Positions 10,601-21,848 of a stretch of DNA of 64,000 nucleotides are shown one piece after another. Source of the DNA: Ceratodon purpureus (taxonomy: Eukaryota; Streptophyta; Bryopsida; Pseudoditrichales; Ditrichaceae). The stretch lies in NCBI GenBank assembly GCA_014871385.1, contig CM026427.1, positions 12,958,430-13,022,429 of the forward strand, read 5' to 3'. Numbering within the stretch: position 1 is the first letter of the stretch; each line of letters opens with the position of its first letter. Below the pieces are notes generated by a model. It had not been told where the DNA came from. It made no database searches and saw only the letters and a program-made list of their open reading frames with translations. A program made the position numbers and the translations under genes.

Positions 10601-13600
10601 TCGCATCCCACACTCCAGATCCAGATTGATCGTCTATTGGCGTGTTCTCCTTGTAGGCTCTTGCGGCCTGATCCGAGGCGACTGCAATCTCTCTCTGTAC
10701 ATGGATATACATTATATTAAAATCAATGTACAAACCACTTGAAATGCATTACTTAAAGTATATGGATCAGACGAATGTACTTGCTGAGTCATGGTATAAA
10801 TTCTTACTCGGTATAGGAACGCAATGAAAACCTTTGTTGTCAAGGTGAACCATCGGTCCTTTGCGTGTTTATTCTGCACACAGATTTCAAACTCTTCGGG
10901 GCTTAGAAGATCTTTGAATTCTTCTAACTTCATGACACCGAAAGAGCGGATGCGGAATAACTTCGCTGGAAGATTACTCTTCACATGGTCATTCTCAGTA
11001 GACCTGTGGACAAAATAAATAGTTTAGAAAACACATCATAATAGAAGGATGATCCGAAATCAAAATTGAAAAAATGTTCCACCAAAATTCTTACCAGTTG
11101 ATGTCGTGCATGGCATGGAGAAGATTGCCCACTTGGCCGCGGGGGTCCAATATGATGCAATGCACGGAGATGTGCCAAGCTGGGTCGTCGGCATGATGCT
11201 TGTTGATGTGCCGTAACCAAGCTGAAAGGCGATGGTTACCTTCCCATACAAAAAACATTTTGCCACTGAATTGATTGAGGTCATCGTCTAAACCTAGGTC
11301 GGCTTCGAAGGCTTCGTTAGCCCTACGCCAGCACGGGCTCCACTTTGCCTTCACTTCCTCCGTGACATCCATTGACACCTCTTCAGTGTTGAACATGGAA
11401 ATGTACATCACGCGGTCCCCATCTCTGTAGCCCTTCACGAACTCCCTCTCCAGATGTTGCACGCCCATTTCGCCAACCGGTCTGACTTTTGCCATTGCGA
11501 CCATTCTACACAATGGGACCAGCAGGCGAGACTTCCTCAAGGGCTGAATACGAACGGCATTGATGACGTTGATGGAGTCAACTTTATGCTGTGTTCGATG
11601 AAGCAGTTCCCCTTCTACAGCGTCTTTCAAGTCCAAAGGCTTTGATGATGATGGCAACACGTCCTGTGTTTGCGTCAACTCGGGTACCTGCCGTAAGCAA
11701 TGGAAATGAACAATCAAACACAATAATGTAGATACTGAGAAATGGAATTTACCAATCACATAGAGCTTTTCTCATAAATGAAAGAGTAAAAAAAAACATC
11801 TCAAATTTCATCTATAGCACCAAGAATCAAGGCCGTGCCACTCTACGAGGAGCTCTTCCATAGTACTGTCTAGCCTCTCTACTATTCCAATGATGGCGCC
11901 TCCTCCAAAATCGCCTGGTCTGACGGCAAGCGCTGGGCAGTATTGCCGGAAGGGCAAACACTACATGGGCTGGCCTCCTCAACACCAAAGGTGAAACTGG
12001 GGGATTAGGCGAAGACGGCGGTGTGCCAAGACGTGGCGAGGAGGGCATGTACACTGGAGAGGTGGGCATGTACACAGGAGAGGTGGGCTCAAATACAGGC
12101 GAAGTAGGCATGTACTGGGGTGACTGGACCTCGAAAGGTCCAGTGTCTACACCCAAAGGAATGGCTAAATCACAGGTACAAAGACGCTCATCCTCTGGGT
12201 CTGACAGGTCTGAAAGGTTTATGACAGAGATTGGAGAATTGACAGACATGTCGGGAGCATCAGAGCCTACCTGCAAGTAAAAGGCAAATGAGGAAATATG
12301 AGCTTTCTAATCATTTGAAAGATCTTTCAAATTCTCAACTTCAATTATTTAGGATAATAGAACATGTGAATTTCAAAAATGAAAACATCAGAAACAATAC
12401 CTCAGTCTCCTCAGGCCCCTTGCTTTCACTCTCGGTCCCGTTGTTCTGCTGAGAAGTATCCTGTAATTCACAAAAAAGGCACTAATGTCAATGATTAGAA
12501 TTGTTCTCAACCCTGTAGATAGGTTCTCATCTATATGCACAAATGATCACACATATATACAAGCACGAAATGGAAATAAAAAAAAAATGTGAGCCGCAAG
12601 CCTCATGGGAGGCTCATAGCCTCCTCAGCCGCGGCTCTTCAATCCAAATGCAGAGCACATACAACAAGCAGTAAGCCCCAAGCTTCCTCGGAGGCATAGA
12701 GCCTCCTCGGCCGGGGCTCAGTTAGAGGGCTCGCAGCACTGGTGTCTGCTCCGAAAGCAGGCACCAGGCTGCTTGCCACGAAATGGAAATAAAAAAAAAT
12801 GTGAGCCGCAAGCCTCATGGGAGGCTCATAGCCTCCTCAGCCGCGGCTCTTCAATCCAAATGCAGAGCACATACAACAAGCAGTAAGCCCCAAGCCTCCT
12901 CGGAGGCATAGAGCCTCCTCGGCCGGGGCTCAGTTAGAGGGCTCGCAGCACTGGTGTCTGCTCCGAAAGCAGGCACCAGGCTGCTTGCCACGAAATGGAA
13001 ATAAAAAAAAAATGTGAGCCGCAAGCCTCATGGGAGGCTCATAGCCTCCTCAGCCGCGGCTCTTCAATCCAAATGCAGAGCACATACAACAAGCAGTAAG
13101 CCCCAAGCCTCCTCGGAGGCATAGAGCCTCCTCGGCCGGGGCTCAGTTAGAGGGCTCGCAGCACTGGTGTCTGCTCCGAATGCAGGCACCAGGCTGCTTG
13201 CCACGAAATGGAAATAAAAAAAAAATGTGAGCCGCAAGCCTCATGGGAGGCTCCTAGCCTCCTCAGCCGCGGCTCTTCAATCCAAATGCAGAGCACATAC
13301 AACAAGCAGTAAGCCCCAAGCTTCCTCGGAGGCATAGAGCCTCCTCGGCCGGGGCTCAGTTAGAGGGCTCGCAGCACTGGTGTCTGCTCCGAAAGCAGGC
13401 ACCAGGCTGCTTGCCACGAAATGGAAATAAAAAAAAAATGTGAGCCGCAAGCCTCATGGGAGGCTCATAGCCTCCTCAGCCGCGGCTCTTCAATCCAAAT
13501 GCAGAGCACATACAACAAGCAGTAAGCCCCAAGCTTCCTCGGAGGCATAGAGCCTCCTCGGCCGGGGCTCAGTTAGAGGGCTCGCAGCACTGGTGTCTGC

Positions 13601-16600
13601 TCCGAAAGCAGGCACCAGGCTGCTTGCCACGAAATGGAAATAAAAAAAAAATGTGAGCCGCAAGCCTCATGGGAGGCTCATAGCCTCCTCAGCCGCGGCT
13701 CTTCAATCCAAATGCAGAGCACATACAACAAGCAGTAAGCCCCAAGCTTCCTCGGAGGCATAGAGCCTCCTCGGCCGGGGCTCAGTTAGAGGGCTCGCAG
13801 CACTGGTGTCTGCTCCGAAAGCAGGCACCAGGCTGCTTGCCACGAAATGGAAATAAAAAAAAAATGTGAGCCGCAAGCCTCATGGGAGGCTCATAGCCTC
13901 CTCAGCCGCGGCTCTTCAATCCAAATGCAGAGCACATACAACAAGCAGTAAGCCCAAAGCCTCCTCGGAGGCATAGAGCCTCCTCGGCCGGGGCTCAGTT
14001 AGAGGGCTCGCAGCACTGGTGTCTGCTCCGAAAGCAGGCACCAGGCTGCTTGCCACGAAATGGAAATAAAAAAAAAATGTGAGCCGCAAGCCTCATGGGA
14101 GGCTCATAGCCTCCTCAGCCGCGGCTCTTCAATCCAAATGCAGAGCACATACAACAAGCAGTAAGCCCCAAGCTTCCTCGGAGGCATAGAGCCTCCTCGG
14201 CCGGGGCTCAGTTAGAGGGCTCGCAGCACTGGTGTCTGCTCCGAAAGCAGGCACCAGGCTGCTTGCCACGAAATGGAAATAAAAAAAAAATGTGAGCCGC
14301 AAGCCTCATGGGAGGCTCATAGCCTCCTCAGCCGCGGCTCTTCAATCCAAATGCAGAGCACATACAACAAGCAGTAAGCCCAAAGCCTCCTCGGAGGCAT
14401 AGAGCCTCCTCGGCCGGGGCTCAGTTAGAGGGCTCGCAGCACTGGTGTCTGCTCCGAATGCAGGCACCAGGCTGCTTGCCACGAAATGGAAATAAAAAAA
14501 AAATGTGAGCCGCAAGCCTCATGGGAGGCTCATAGCCTCCTCAGCCGCGGCTCTTCAATCCAAATGCAGAGCACATACAACAAGCAGTAAGCCCCAAGCT
14601 TCCTCGGAGGCATAGAGCCTCCTCGGCCGGGGCTCAGTTAGAGGGCTCGCAGCACTGGTGTCTGCTCCGAAAGCAGGCACCAGGCTGCTTGCCACGAAAT
14701 GGAAATAAAAAAAAAATAAGAGCCGCAAGCCTCATGGGAGGCTCATAGCCTCCTCAGCCGCGGCTCTTCAATCCAAATGCAGAGCACATACAACAAGCAG
14801 TAAGCCCCAAGCCTCCTCGGAGGCATAGAGCCTCCTCGGCCGGGGCTCAGTTAGAGGGCTCGCAGCACTGGTGTCTGCTCCGAATGCAGGCACCAGGCTG
14901 CTTGCCACGAAATGGAAATAAAAAAAAAATGTGAGCCGCAAGCCTCATGGGAGGCTCCTAGCCTCCTCAGCCGCGGCTCTTCAATCCAAATGCAGAGCAC
15001 ATACAACAAGCAGTAAGCCCCAAGCTTCCTCGGAGGCATAGAGCCTCCTCGGCCGGGGCTCAGTTAGAGGGCTCGCAGCACTGGTGTCTGCTCCGAAAGC
15101 AGGCACCAGGCTGCTTGCCACGAAATGGAAATAAAAAAAAAATGTGAGCCGCAAGCCTCATGGGAGGCTCATAGCCTCCTCAGCCGCGGCTCTTCAATCC
15201 AAATGCAGAGCACATACAACAAGCAGTAAGCCCCAAGCCTCCTCGGAGGCATAGAGCCTCCTCGGCCGGGGCTCAGTTAGAGGGCTCGCAGCACTGGTGT
15301 CTGCTCCGAATGCAGGCACCAGGCTGCTTGCCACGAAATGGAAATAAAAAAAAAATGTGAGCCGCAAGCCTCATGGGAGGCTCCTAGCCTCCTCAGCCGC
15401 GGCTCTTCAATCCAAATGCAGAGCACATACAACAAGCAGTAAGCCCCAAGCTTCCTCGGAGGCATAGAGCCTCCTCGGCCGGGGCTCAGTTAGAGGGCTC
15501 GCAGCACTGGTGTCTGCTCCGAAAGCAGGCACCAGGCTGCTTGCCACGAAATGGAAATAAAAAAAAAATGTGAGCCGCAAGCCTCATGGGAGGCTCATAG
15601 CCTCCTCAGCCGCGGCTCTTCAATCCAAATGCAGAGCACATACAACAAGCAGTAAGCCCCAAGCCTCCTCGGAGGCATAGAGCCTCCTCGGCCGGGGCTC
15701 AGTTAGAGGGCTCGCAGCACTGGTGTCTGCTCCGAATGCAGGCACCAGGCTGCTTGCCACGAAATGGAAATAAAAAAAAAATGTGAGCCGCAAGCCTCAT
15801 GGGAGGCTCCTAGCCTCCTCAGCCGCGGCTCTTCAATCCAAATGCAGAGCACATACAACAAGCAGTAAGCCCCAAGCTTCCTCGGAGGCATAGAGCCTCC
15901 TCGGCCGGGGCTCAGTTAGAGGGCTCGCAGCACTGGTGTCTGCTCCGAAAGCAGGCACCAGGCTGCTTGCCACGAAATGGAAATAAAAAAAAATGTGAGC
16001 CGCAAGCCTCATGGGAGGCTCATAGCCTCCTCAGCCGCGGCTCTTCAATCCAAATGCAGAGCACATACAACAAGCAGTAAGCCCCAAGCCTCCTCGGAGG
16101 CATAGAGCCTCCTCGGCCGGGGCTCAGTTAGAGGGCTCGCAGCACTGGTGTCTGCTCCGAAAGCAGGCACCAGGCTGCTTGCCACGAAATGGAAATAAAA
16201 AAAAAATGTGAGCCGCAAGCCTCATGGGAGGCTCATAGCCTCCTCAGCCGCGGCTCTTCAATCCAAATGCAGAGCACATACAACAAGCAGTAAGCCCCAA
16301 GCCTCCTCGGAGGCATAGAGCCTCCTCGGCCGGGGCTCAGTTAGAGGGCTCGCAGCACTGGTGTCTGCTCCGAATGCAGGCACCAGGCTGCTTGCCACGA
16401 AATGGAAATAAAAAAAAAATGTGAGCCGCAAGCCTCATGGGAGGCTCCTAGCCTCCTCAGCCGCGGCTCTTCAATCCAAATGCAGAGCACATACAACAAG
16501 CAGTAAGCCCCAAGCTTCCTCGGAGGCATAGAGCCTCCTCGGCCGGGGCTCAGTTAGAGGGCTCGCAGCACTGGTGTCTGCTCCGAAAGCAGGCACCAGG

Positions 16601-19600
16601 CTGCTTGCCACGAAATGGAAATAAAAAAAAAATGTGAGCCGCAAGCCTCATGGGAGGCTCATAGCCTCCTCAGCCGCGGCTCTTCAATCCAAATGCAGAG
16701 CACATACAACAAGCAGTAAGCCCCAAGCTTCCTCGGAGGCATAGAGCCTCCTCGGCCGGGGCTCAGTTAGAGGGCTCGCAGCACTGGTGTCTGCTCCGAA
16801 AGCAGGCACCAGGCTGCTTGCCACGAAATGGAAATAAAAAAAAAATGTGAGCCGCAAGCCTCATGGGAGGCTCATAGCCTCCTCAGCCGCGGCTCTTCAA
16901 TCCAAATGCAGAGCACATACAACAAGCAGTAAGCCCCAAGCTTCCTCGGAGGCATAGAGCCTCCTCGGCCGGGGCTCAGTTAGAGGGCTCGCAGCACTGG
17001 TGTCTGCTCCGAAAGCAGGCACCAGGCTGCTTGCCACGAAATGGAAATAAAAAAAAAATGTGAGCCGCAAGCCTCATGGGAGGCTCATAGCCTCCTCAGC
17101 CGCGGCTCTTCAATCCAAATGCAGAGCACATACAACAAGCAGTAAGCCCAAAGCCTCCTCGGAGGCATAGAGCCTCCTCGGCCGGGGCTCAGTTAGAGGG
17201 CTCGCAGCACTGGTGTCTGCTCCGAAAGCAGGCACCAGGCTGCTTGCCACGAAATGGAAATAAAAAAAAAATGTGAGCCGCAAGCCTCATGGGAGGCTCA
17301 TAGCCTCCTCAGCCGCGGCTCTTCAATCCAAATGCAGAGCACATACAACAAGCAGTAAGCCCCAAGCTTCCTCGGAGGCATAGAGCCTCCTCGGCCGGGG
17401 CTCAGTTAGAGGGCTCGCAGCACTGGTGTCTGCTCCGAAAGCAGGCACCAGGCTGCTTGCCACGAAATGGAAATAAAAAAAAAATGTGAGCCGCAAGCCT
17501 CATGGGAGGCTCATAGCCTCCTCAGCCGCGGCTCTTCAATCCAAATGCAGAGCACATACAACAAGCAGTAAGCCCAAAGCCTCCTCGGAGGCATAGAGCC
17601 TCCTCGGCCGGGGCTCAGTTAGAGGGCTCGCAGCACTGGTGTCTGCTCCGAATGCAGGCACCAGGCTGCTTGCCACGAAATGGAAATAAAAAAAAAATGT
17701 GAGCCGCAAGCCTCATGGGAGGCTCATAGCCTCCTCAGCCGCGGCTCTTCAATCCAAATGCAGAGCACATACAACAAGCAGTAAGCCCCAAGCTTCCTCG
17801 GAGGCATAGAGCCTCCTCGGCCGGGGCTCAGTTAGAGGGCTCGCAGCACTGGTGTCTGCTCCGAAAGCAGGCACCAGGCTGCTTGCCACGAAATGGAAAT
17901 AAAAAAAAAATAAGAGCCGCAAGCCTCATGGGAGGCTCATAGCCTCCTCAGCCGCGGCTCTTCAATCCAAATGCAGAGCACATACAACAAGCAGTAAGCC
18001 CCAAGCCTCCTCGGAGGCATAGAGCCTCCTCGGCCGGGGCTCAGTTAGAGGGCTCGCAGCACTGGTGTCTGCTCCGAATGCAGGCACCAGGCTGCTTGCC
18101 ACGAAATGGAAATAAAAAAAAAATGTGAGCCGCAAGCCTCATGGGAGGCTCCTAGCCTCCTCAGCCGCGGCTCTTCAATCCAAATGCAGAGCACATACAA
18201 CAAGCAGTAAGCCCCAAGCTTCCTCGGAGGCATAGAGCCTCCTCGGCCGGGGCTCAGTTAGAGGGCTCGCAGCACTGGTGTCTGCTCCGAAAGCAGGCAC
18301 CAGGCTGCTTGCCACGAAATGGAAATAAAAAAAAAATGTGAGCCGCAAGCCTCATGGGAGGCTCATAGCCTCCTCAGCCGCGGCTCTTCAATCCAAATGC
18401 AGAGCACATACAACAAGCAGTAAGCCCCAAGCCTCCTCGGAGGCATAGAGCCTCCTCGGCCGGGGCTCAGTTAGAGGGCTCGCAGCACTGGTGTCTGCTC
18501 CGAATGCAGGCACCAGGCTGCTTGCCACGAAATGGAAATAAAAAAAAATGTGAGCCGCAAGCCTCATGGGAGGCTCCTAGCCTCCTCAGCCGCGGCTCTT
18601 CAATCCAAATGCAGAGCACATACAACAAGCAGTAAGCCCCAAGCTTCCTCGGAGGCATAGAGCCTCCTCGGCCGGGGCTCAGTTAGAGGGCTCGCAGCAC
18701 TGGTGTCTGCTCCGAAAGCAGGCACCAGGCTGCTTGCCACGAAATGGAAATAAAAAAAAAATGTGAGCCGCAAGCCTCATGGGAGGCTCATAGCCTCCTC
18801 AGCCGCGGCTCTTCAATCCAAATGCAGAGCACATACAACAAGCAGTAAGCCCCAAGCCTCCTCGGAGGCATAGAGCCTCCTCGGCCGGGGCTCAGTTAGA
18901 GGGCTCGCAGCACTGGTGTCTGCTCCGAATGCAGGCACCAGGCTGCTTGCCACGAAATGGAAATAAAAAAAAAATGTGAGCCGCAAGCCTCATGGGAGGC
19001 TCCTAGCCTCCTCAGCCGCGGCTCTTCAATCCAAATGCAGAGCACATACAACAAGCAGTAAGCCCCAAGCTTCCTCGGAGGCATAGAGCCTCCTCGGCCG
19101 GGGCTCAGTTAGAGGGCTCGCAGCACTGGTGTCTGCTCCGAAAGCAGGCACCAGGCTGCTTGCCACGAAATGGAAATAAAAAAAAATGTGAGCCGCAAGC
19201 CTCATGGGAGGCTCATAGCCTCCTCAGCCGCGGCTCTTCAATCCAAATGCAGAGCACATACAACAAGCAGTAAGCCCCAAGCCTCCTCGGAGGCATAGAG
19301 CCTCCTCGGCCGGGGCTCAGTTAGAGGGCTCGCAGCACTGGTGTCTGCTCCGAATGCAGGCACCAGGCTGCTTGCCACGAAATGGAAATAAAAAAAAAAT
19401 GTGAGCCGCAAGCCTCATGGGAGGCTCCTAGCCTCCTCAGCCGCGGCTCTTCAATCCAAATGCAGAGCACATACAACAAGCAGTAAGCCCCAAGCTTCCT
19501 CGGAGGCATAGAGCCTCCTCGGCCGGGGCTCAGTTAGAGGGCTCGCAGCACTGGTGTCTGCTCCGAAAGCAGGCACCAGGCTGCTTGCCACGAAATGGAA

Positions 19601-21212
19601 ATAAAAAAAAAATGTGAGCCGCAAGCCTCATGGGAGGCTCATAGCCTCCTCAGCCGCGGCTCTTCAATCCAAATGCAGAGCACATACAACAAGCAGTAAG
19701 CCCCAAGCCTCCTCGGAGGCATAGAGCCTCCTCGGCCGGGGCTCAGTTAGAGGGCTCGCAGCACTGGTGTCTGCTCCGAATGCAGGCACCAGGCTGCTTG
19801 CCACGAAATGGAAATAAAAAAAAAATGTGAGCCGCAAGCCTCATGGGAGGCTCCTAGCCTCCTCAGCCGCGGCTCTTCAATCCAAATGCAGAGCACATAC
19901 AACAAGCAGTAAGCCCCAAGCTTCCCGAACAAGCAGATACCCGCAAGCCCACTACCCACAAACATGATAATCCCAAAACCCACCCAACCGAACTGCGACT
20001 CCTCGAATTCTCGCAATCCACAATCCCCCAACACACAATTTCTCAAGCACCCGCACTCCCCGAGCTTCCAATGCGAGATTCCAATCAACATCAGCAGGAA
20101 CCCATAACCCTCATTAACCCCACGTCCCCGTCAACCCCATCGAACAGTACCCATCAAGCATACAATTGCAAAGTACCGACACCCATAGAATCTGACCTCG
20201 TCGTGCTCGTCTTCAGAGTCGAGCTCGTCGTCGTGGTCGCCCTCGATTTGGTGCTCGTGCTGCACTCCGGGCTGCTGCTGGAGCTCCACGCCTCCATCGA
20301 GCTCCAAGCCTCCATCGACCTCCACCCCTCCAGCGACCTGCACATCATCCCCCTGGCCGCGGCCGCCCACATTCTGCTCTCCCTGCGCAGCCATTGCACT
20401 CCCTCCCTCGCCTGCGTCGAGAATGCCCAGCCTTGCTCGCCTCGCCTCGAGTCGGAGGTGCTCAAACTCCGTGCATTCTCCAAGAGCGGAGCCACCACAT
20501 TGATCCTCGACCCCTCTCATCCTCTCGATGCTCTGTATAAAAATAGCAGACAAATAAATCTACGATTCCCCTGTGTAAAGTGCCGCGGCCCTCTCCCTGA
20601 GACTTAGTATTCGAGTGTGAAAATTGCCGCGGCCCCTCTCAAATAGACTTAGAGCGAACCTCACATTCTTTATTCAAACTACTCAATTACAAACCTTTCA
20701 CAAATATACTAGATTACACAAATAATTCCCATTACCTTGGTTCTAGAGAGAATATAAATACTTACCTTGTCGGGGTTTAAATAAAAATCTGATTGAGAAT
20801 CAGCCTCCCCTGTCGAGAACTCATTGAATGAAAACGATGGTTGCGGAGACTCTAGTTTCTGACTACAGTTGAAGACTAATTCTTCCGTCATGGCCTCACG
20901 TGCTCCTCTACTTAAATGTACAACCTGTTCGTGGTCGTGATTCTGGACGTCCTTGTCCTCTAATAATTCCTCTTTCTCCTCTTCTATTGAGTCGAGAATG
21001 AGTTTGCGAAGGCTACAAAACTTCAAAGCTACAGGCAGATCTCCTCCTCTCCGTTTCACGGGTGCACTCAAATGGTCACTTTTAGAATCTACCTGCTTAC
21101 GTGATGCTCTCCTCTTTCTAGCTCTTCTATTTGTAAAATCAGTGCGGCCAGGTTTCCTTCTCTGTTTAGGAGTAACATAAGTGGAGGGAGATGGCCCTCC
21201 ACTCTGCTTCAT
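7691..21212 (-). CDS. Gene C of element I: ParB-like / N4-N6 DNA methyltransferase fusion
   Basis: The model has 14 exons on the minus strand: 21212-20766, 20532-20197, 12460-12401, 12270-11965 (or to a stop at 11827), 11687-11095, 11003-10808, 10694-10497, 10403-10188, 10097-9856, 9765-9093, 9006-8653, 8570-8309, 8223-8053, 7956-7691. All junctions are GT-AG and keep frame. The N-terminal region is basic, then acidic, then has YxPTSPV heptads. Next is a ParB/Srx-like domain with the signature EGNHRLSAW (exon 11687-11095). The C-terminus resembles beta-class amino-methyltransferases in order. VDLIIADIPE stands where DPPY-type motif IV would be, then [12 protein letters not shown], then KPGDIVVDWNAGTG as the SAM-binding motif I, and [10 protein letters not shown]. 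Such fusions are familiar in phage and bacteria. In a plant transposon the role is inferred: DNA modification or binding, in the nucleus. Intron 2 is 7.7 kb of tandem repeat. The exon 4 to 5 join is uncertain. Confidence 0.78.
12585..19925. repeat. Tandem array, about 34 units of 213 bp, inside intron 2 of gene C (I)
   Basis: Near-identical 213-bp units fill the intron. Each holds three stem-loops. One is GAGCCGC...GCGGCTC enclosing a GCCTC/GAGGC hairpin. One is AGCCCC...GGGGCT enclosing GCCTCCTCGGAGGC. The third is CTGGTGTCTGC, loop TCCGAAA, GCAGGCACCAG. An A-tract of 8-10 bases separates units. On the gene C sense strand the third hairpin carries GAGCAGAC, the core shared with the arrays of O and T. 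Unit variants recur about 3.19 kb apart (AATAAGAGCC at about 14715 and 17910; GCCCAAAGCC at about 13951, 14380, 17148 and 17571), showing a 15-unit block duplication. The 62-residue frames through it are repeat artefacts. Confidence 0.95.
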
Positions 21213-21848
21213 GTGTCTAACCAAGGGAAGGACTCTCTCACAAAAAGACTTTCATGAAAACTTCTCCCTGCTTAAATACCTCTCACGTACAACTATTCTC
21301 CTAGAACCCTAAGTTGATATACAATCTCAACAACTGACACAGTGTCTGCCCACTTTATATTAAGAATATATTTAACAATTCTATAATTGAAGCTAGATTT
21401 AAAATATCAACCTTTAATTATAAGGAATATATCTAAGTGCACTATAAATTGAAAGATTTGAATCTAGCACTTCAATCATGCTCCTTTTTATATTCATTGT
21501 ATTAAATGTAGAATTAAAATGACGGCTCATTCTAATCTTATAATACATCATGTCAAATAGAATCCGCTCTACGATTCAAATTTTAAAGTAGAGTTCAATA
21601 GACCTTACCTCATATACTTAAACCTGCAAAAAGTGGCACTGTAATTAGTTAGCGCCGCCTCTCTTAAATCATACATTCGTTACCTAACTGACAGAATCAT
21701 TCCCCAACTATTCACATGGACATTCCAACCTGAATAAGATGATCATCAACGATGCATCATTCCTCTCACTTTGCTCTCGCGATAGCGCTTGGCTGATACA
21801 CTCACTCTCCTCCCTTCTTCCACTAGTATCACTGAGTTGCCTGCGAAC
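21213..21848. promoter_or_regulatory. Divergent promoter region between genes C and A (I)
   Basis: The 636-bp spacer separates the ATGs of C (minus) and A (plus). A TATTTAA box lies at 21272-21278 on the minus strand, about 60 bp before the gene C ATG, and is conserved in O (29111-29117). No clear TATA was picked for gene A. The region is AT-rich. Confidence 0.5.

Noticed and set aside
13147..19935. Repeated 62-residue frames on the minus strand (MPPRKLGAYC...)
   Set aside because: They recur with the satellite unit, depend on unit variants, lie in an intron of gene C and show no independent coding signal.
20071..20607. Plus-strand 178-residue frame
   Set aside because: Antisense to exon 2 of gene C, whose minus-strand frame has splice sites matched in O.
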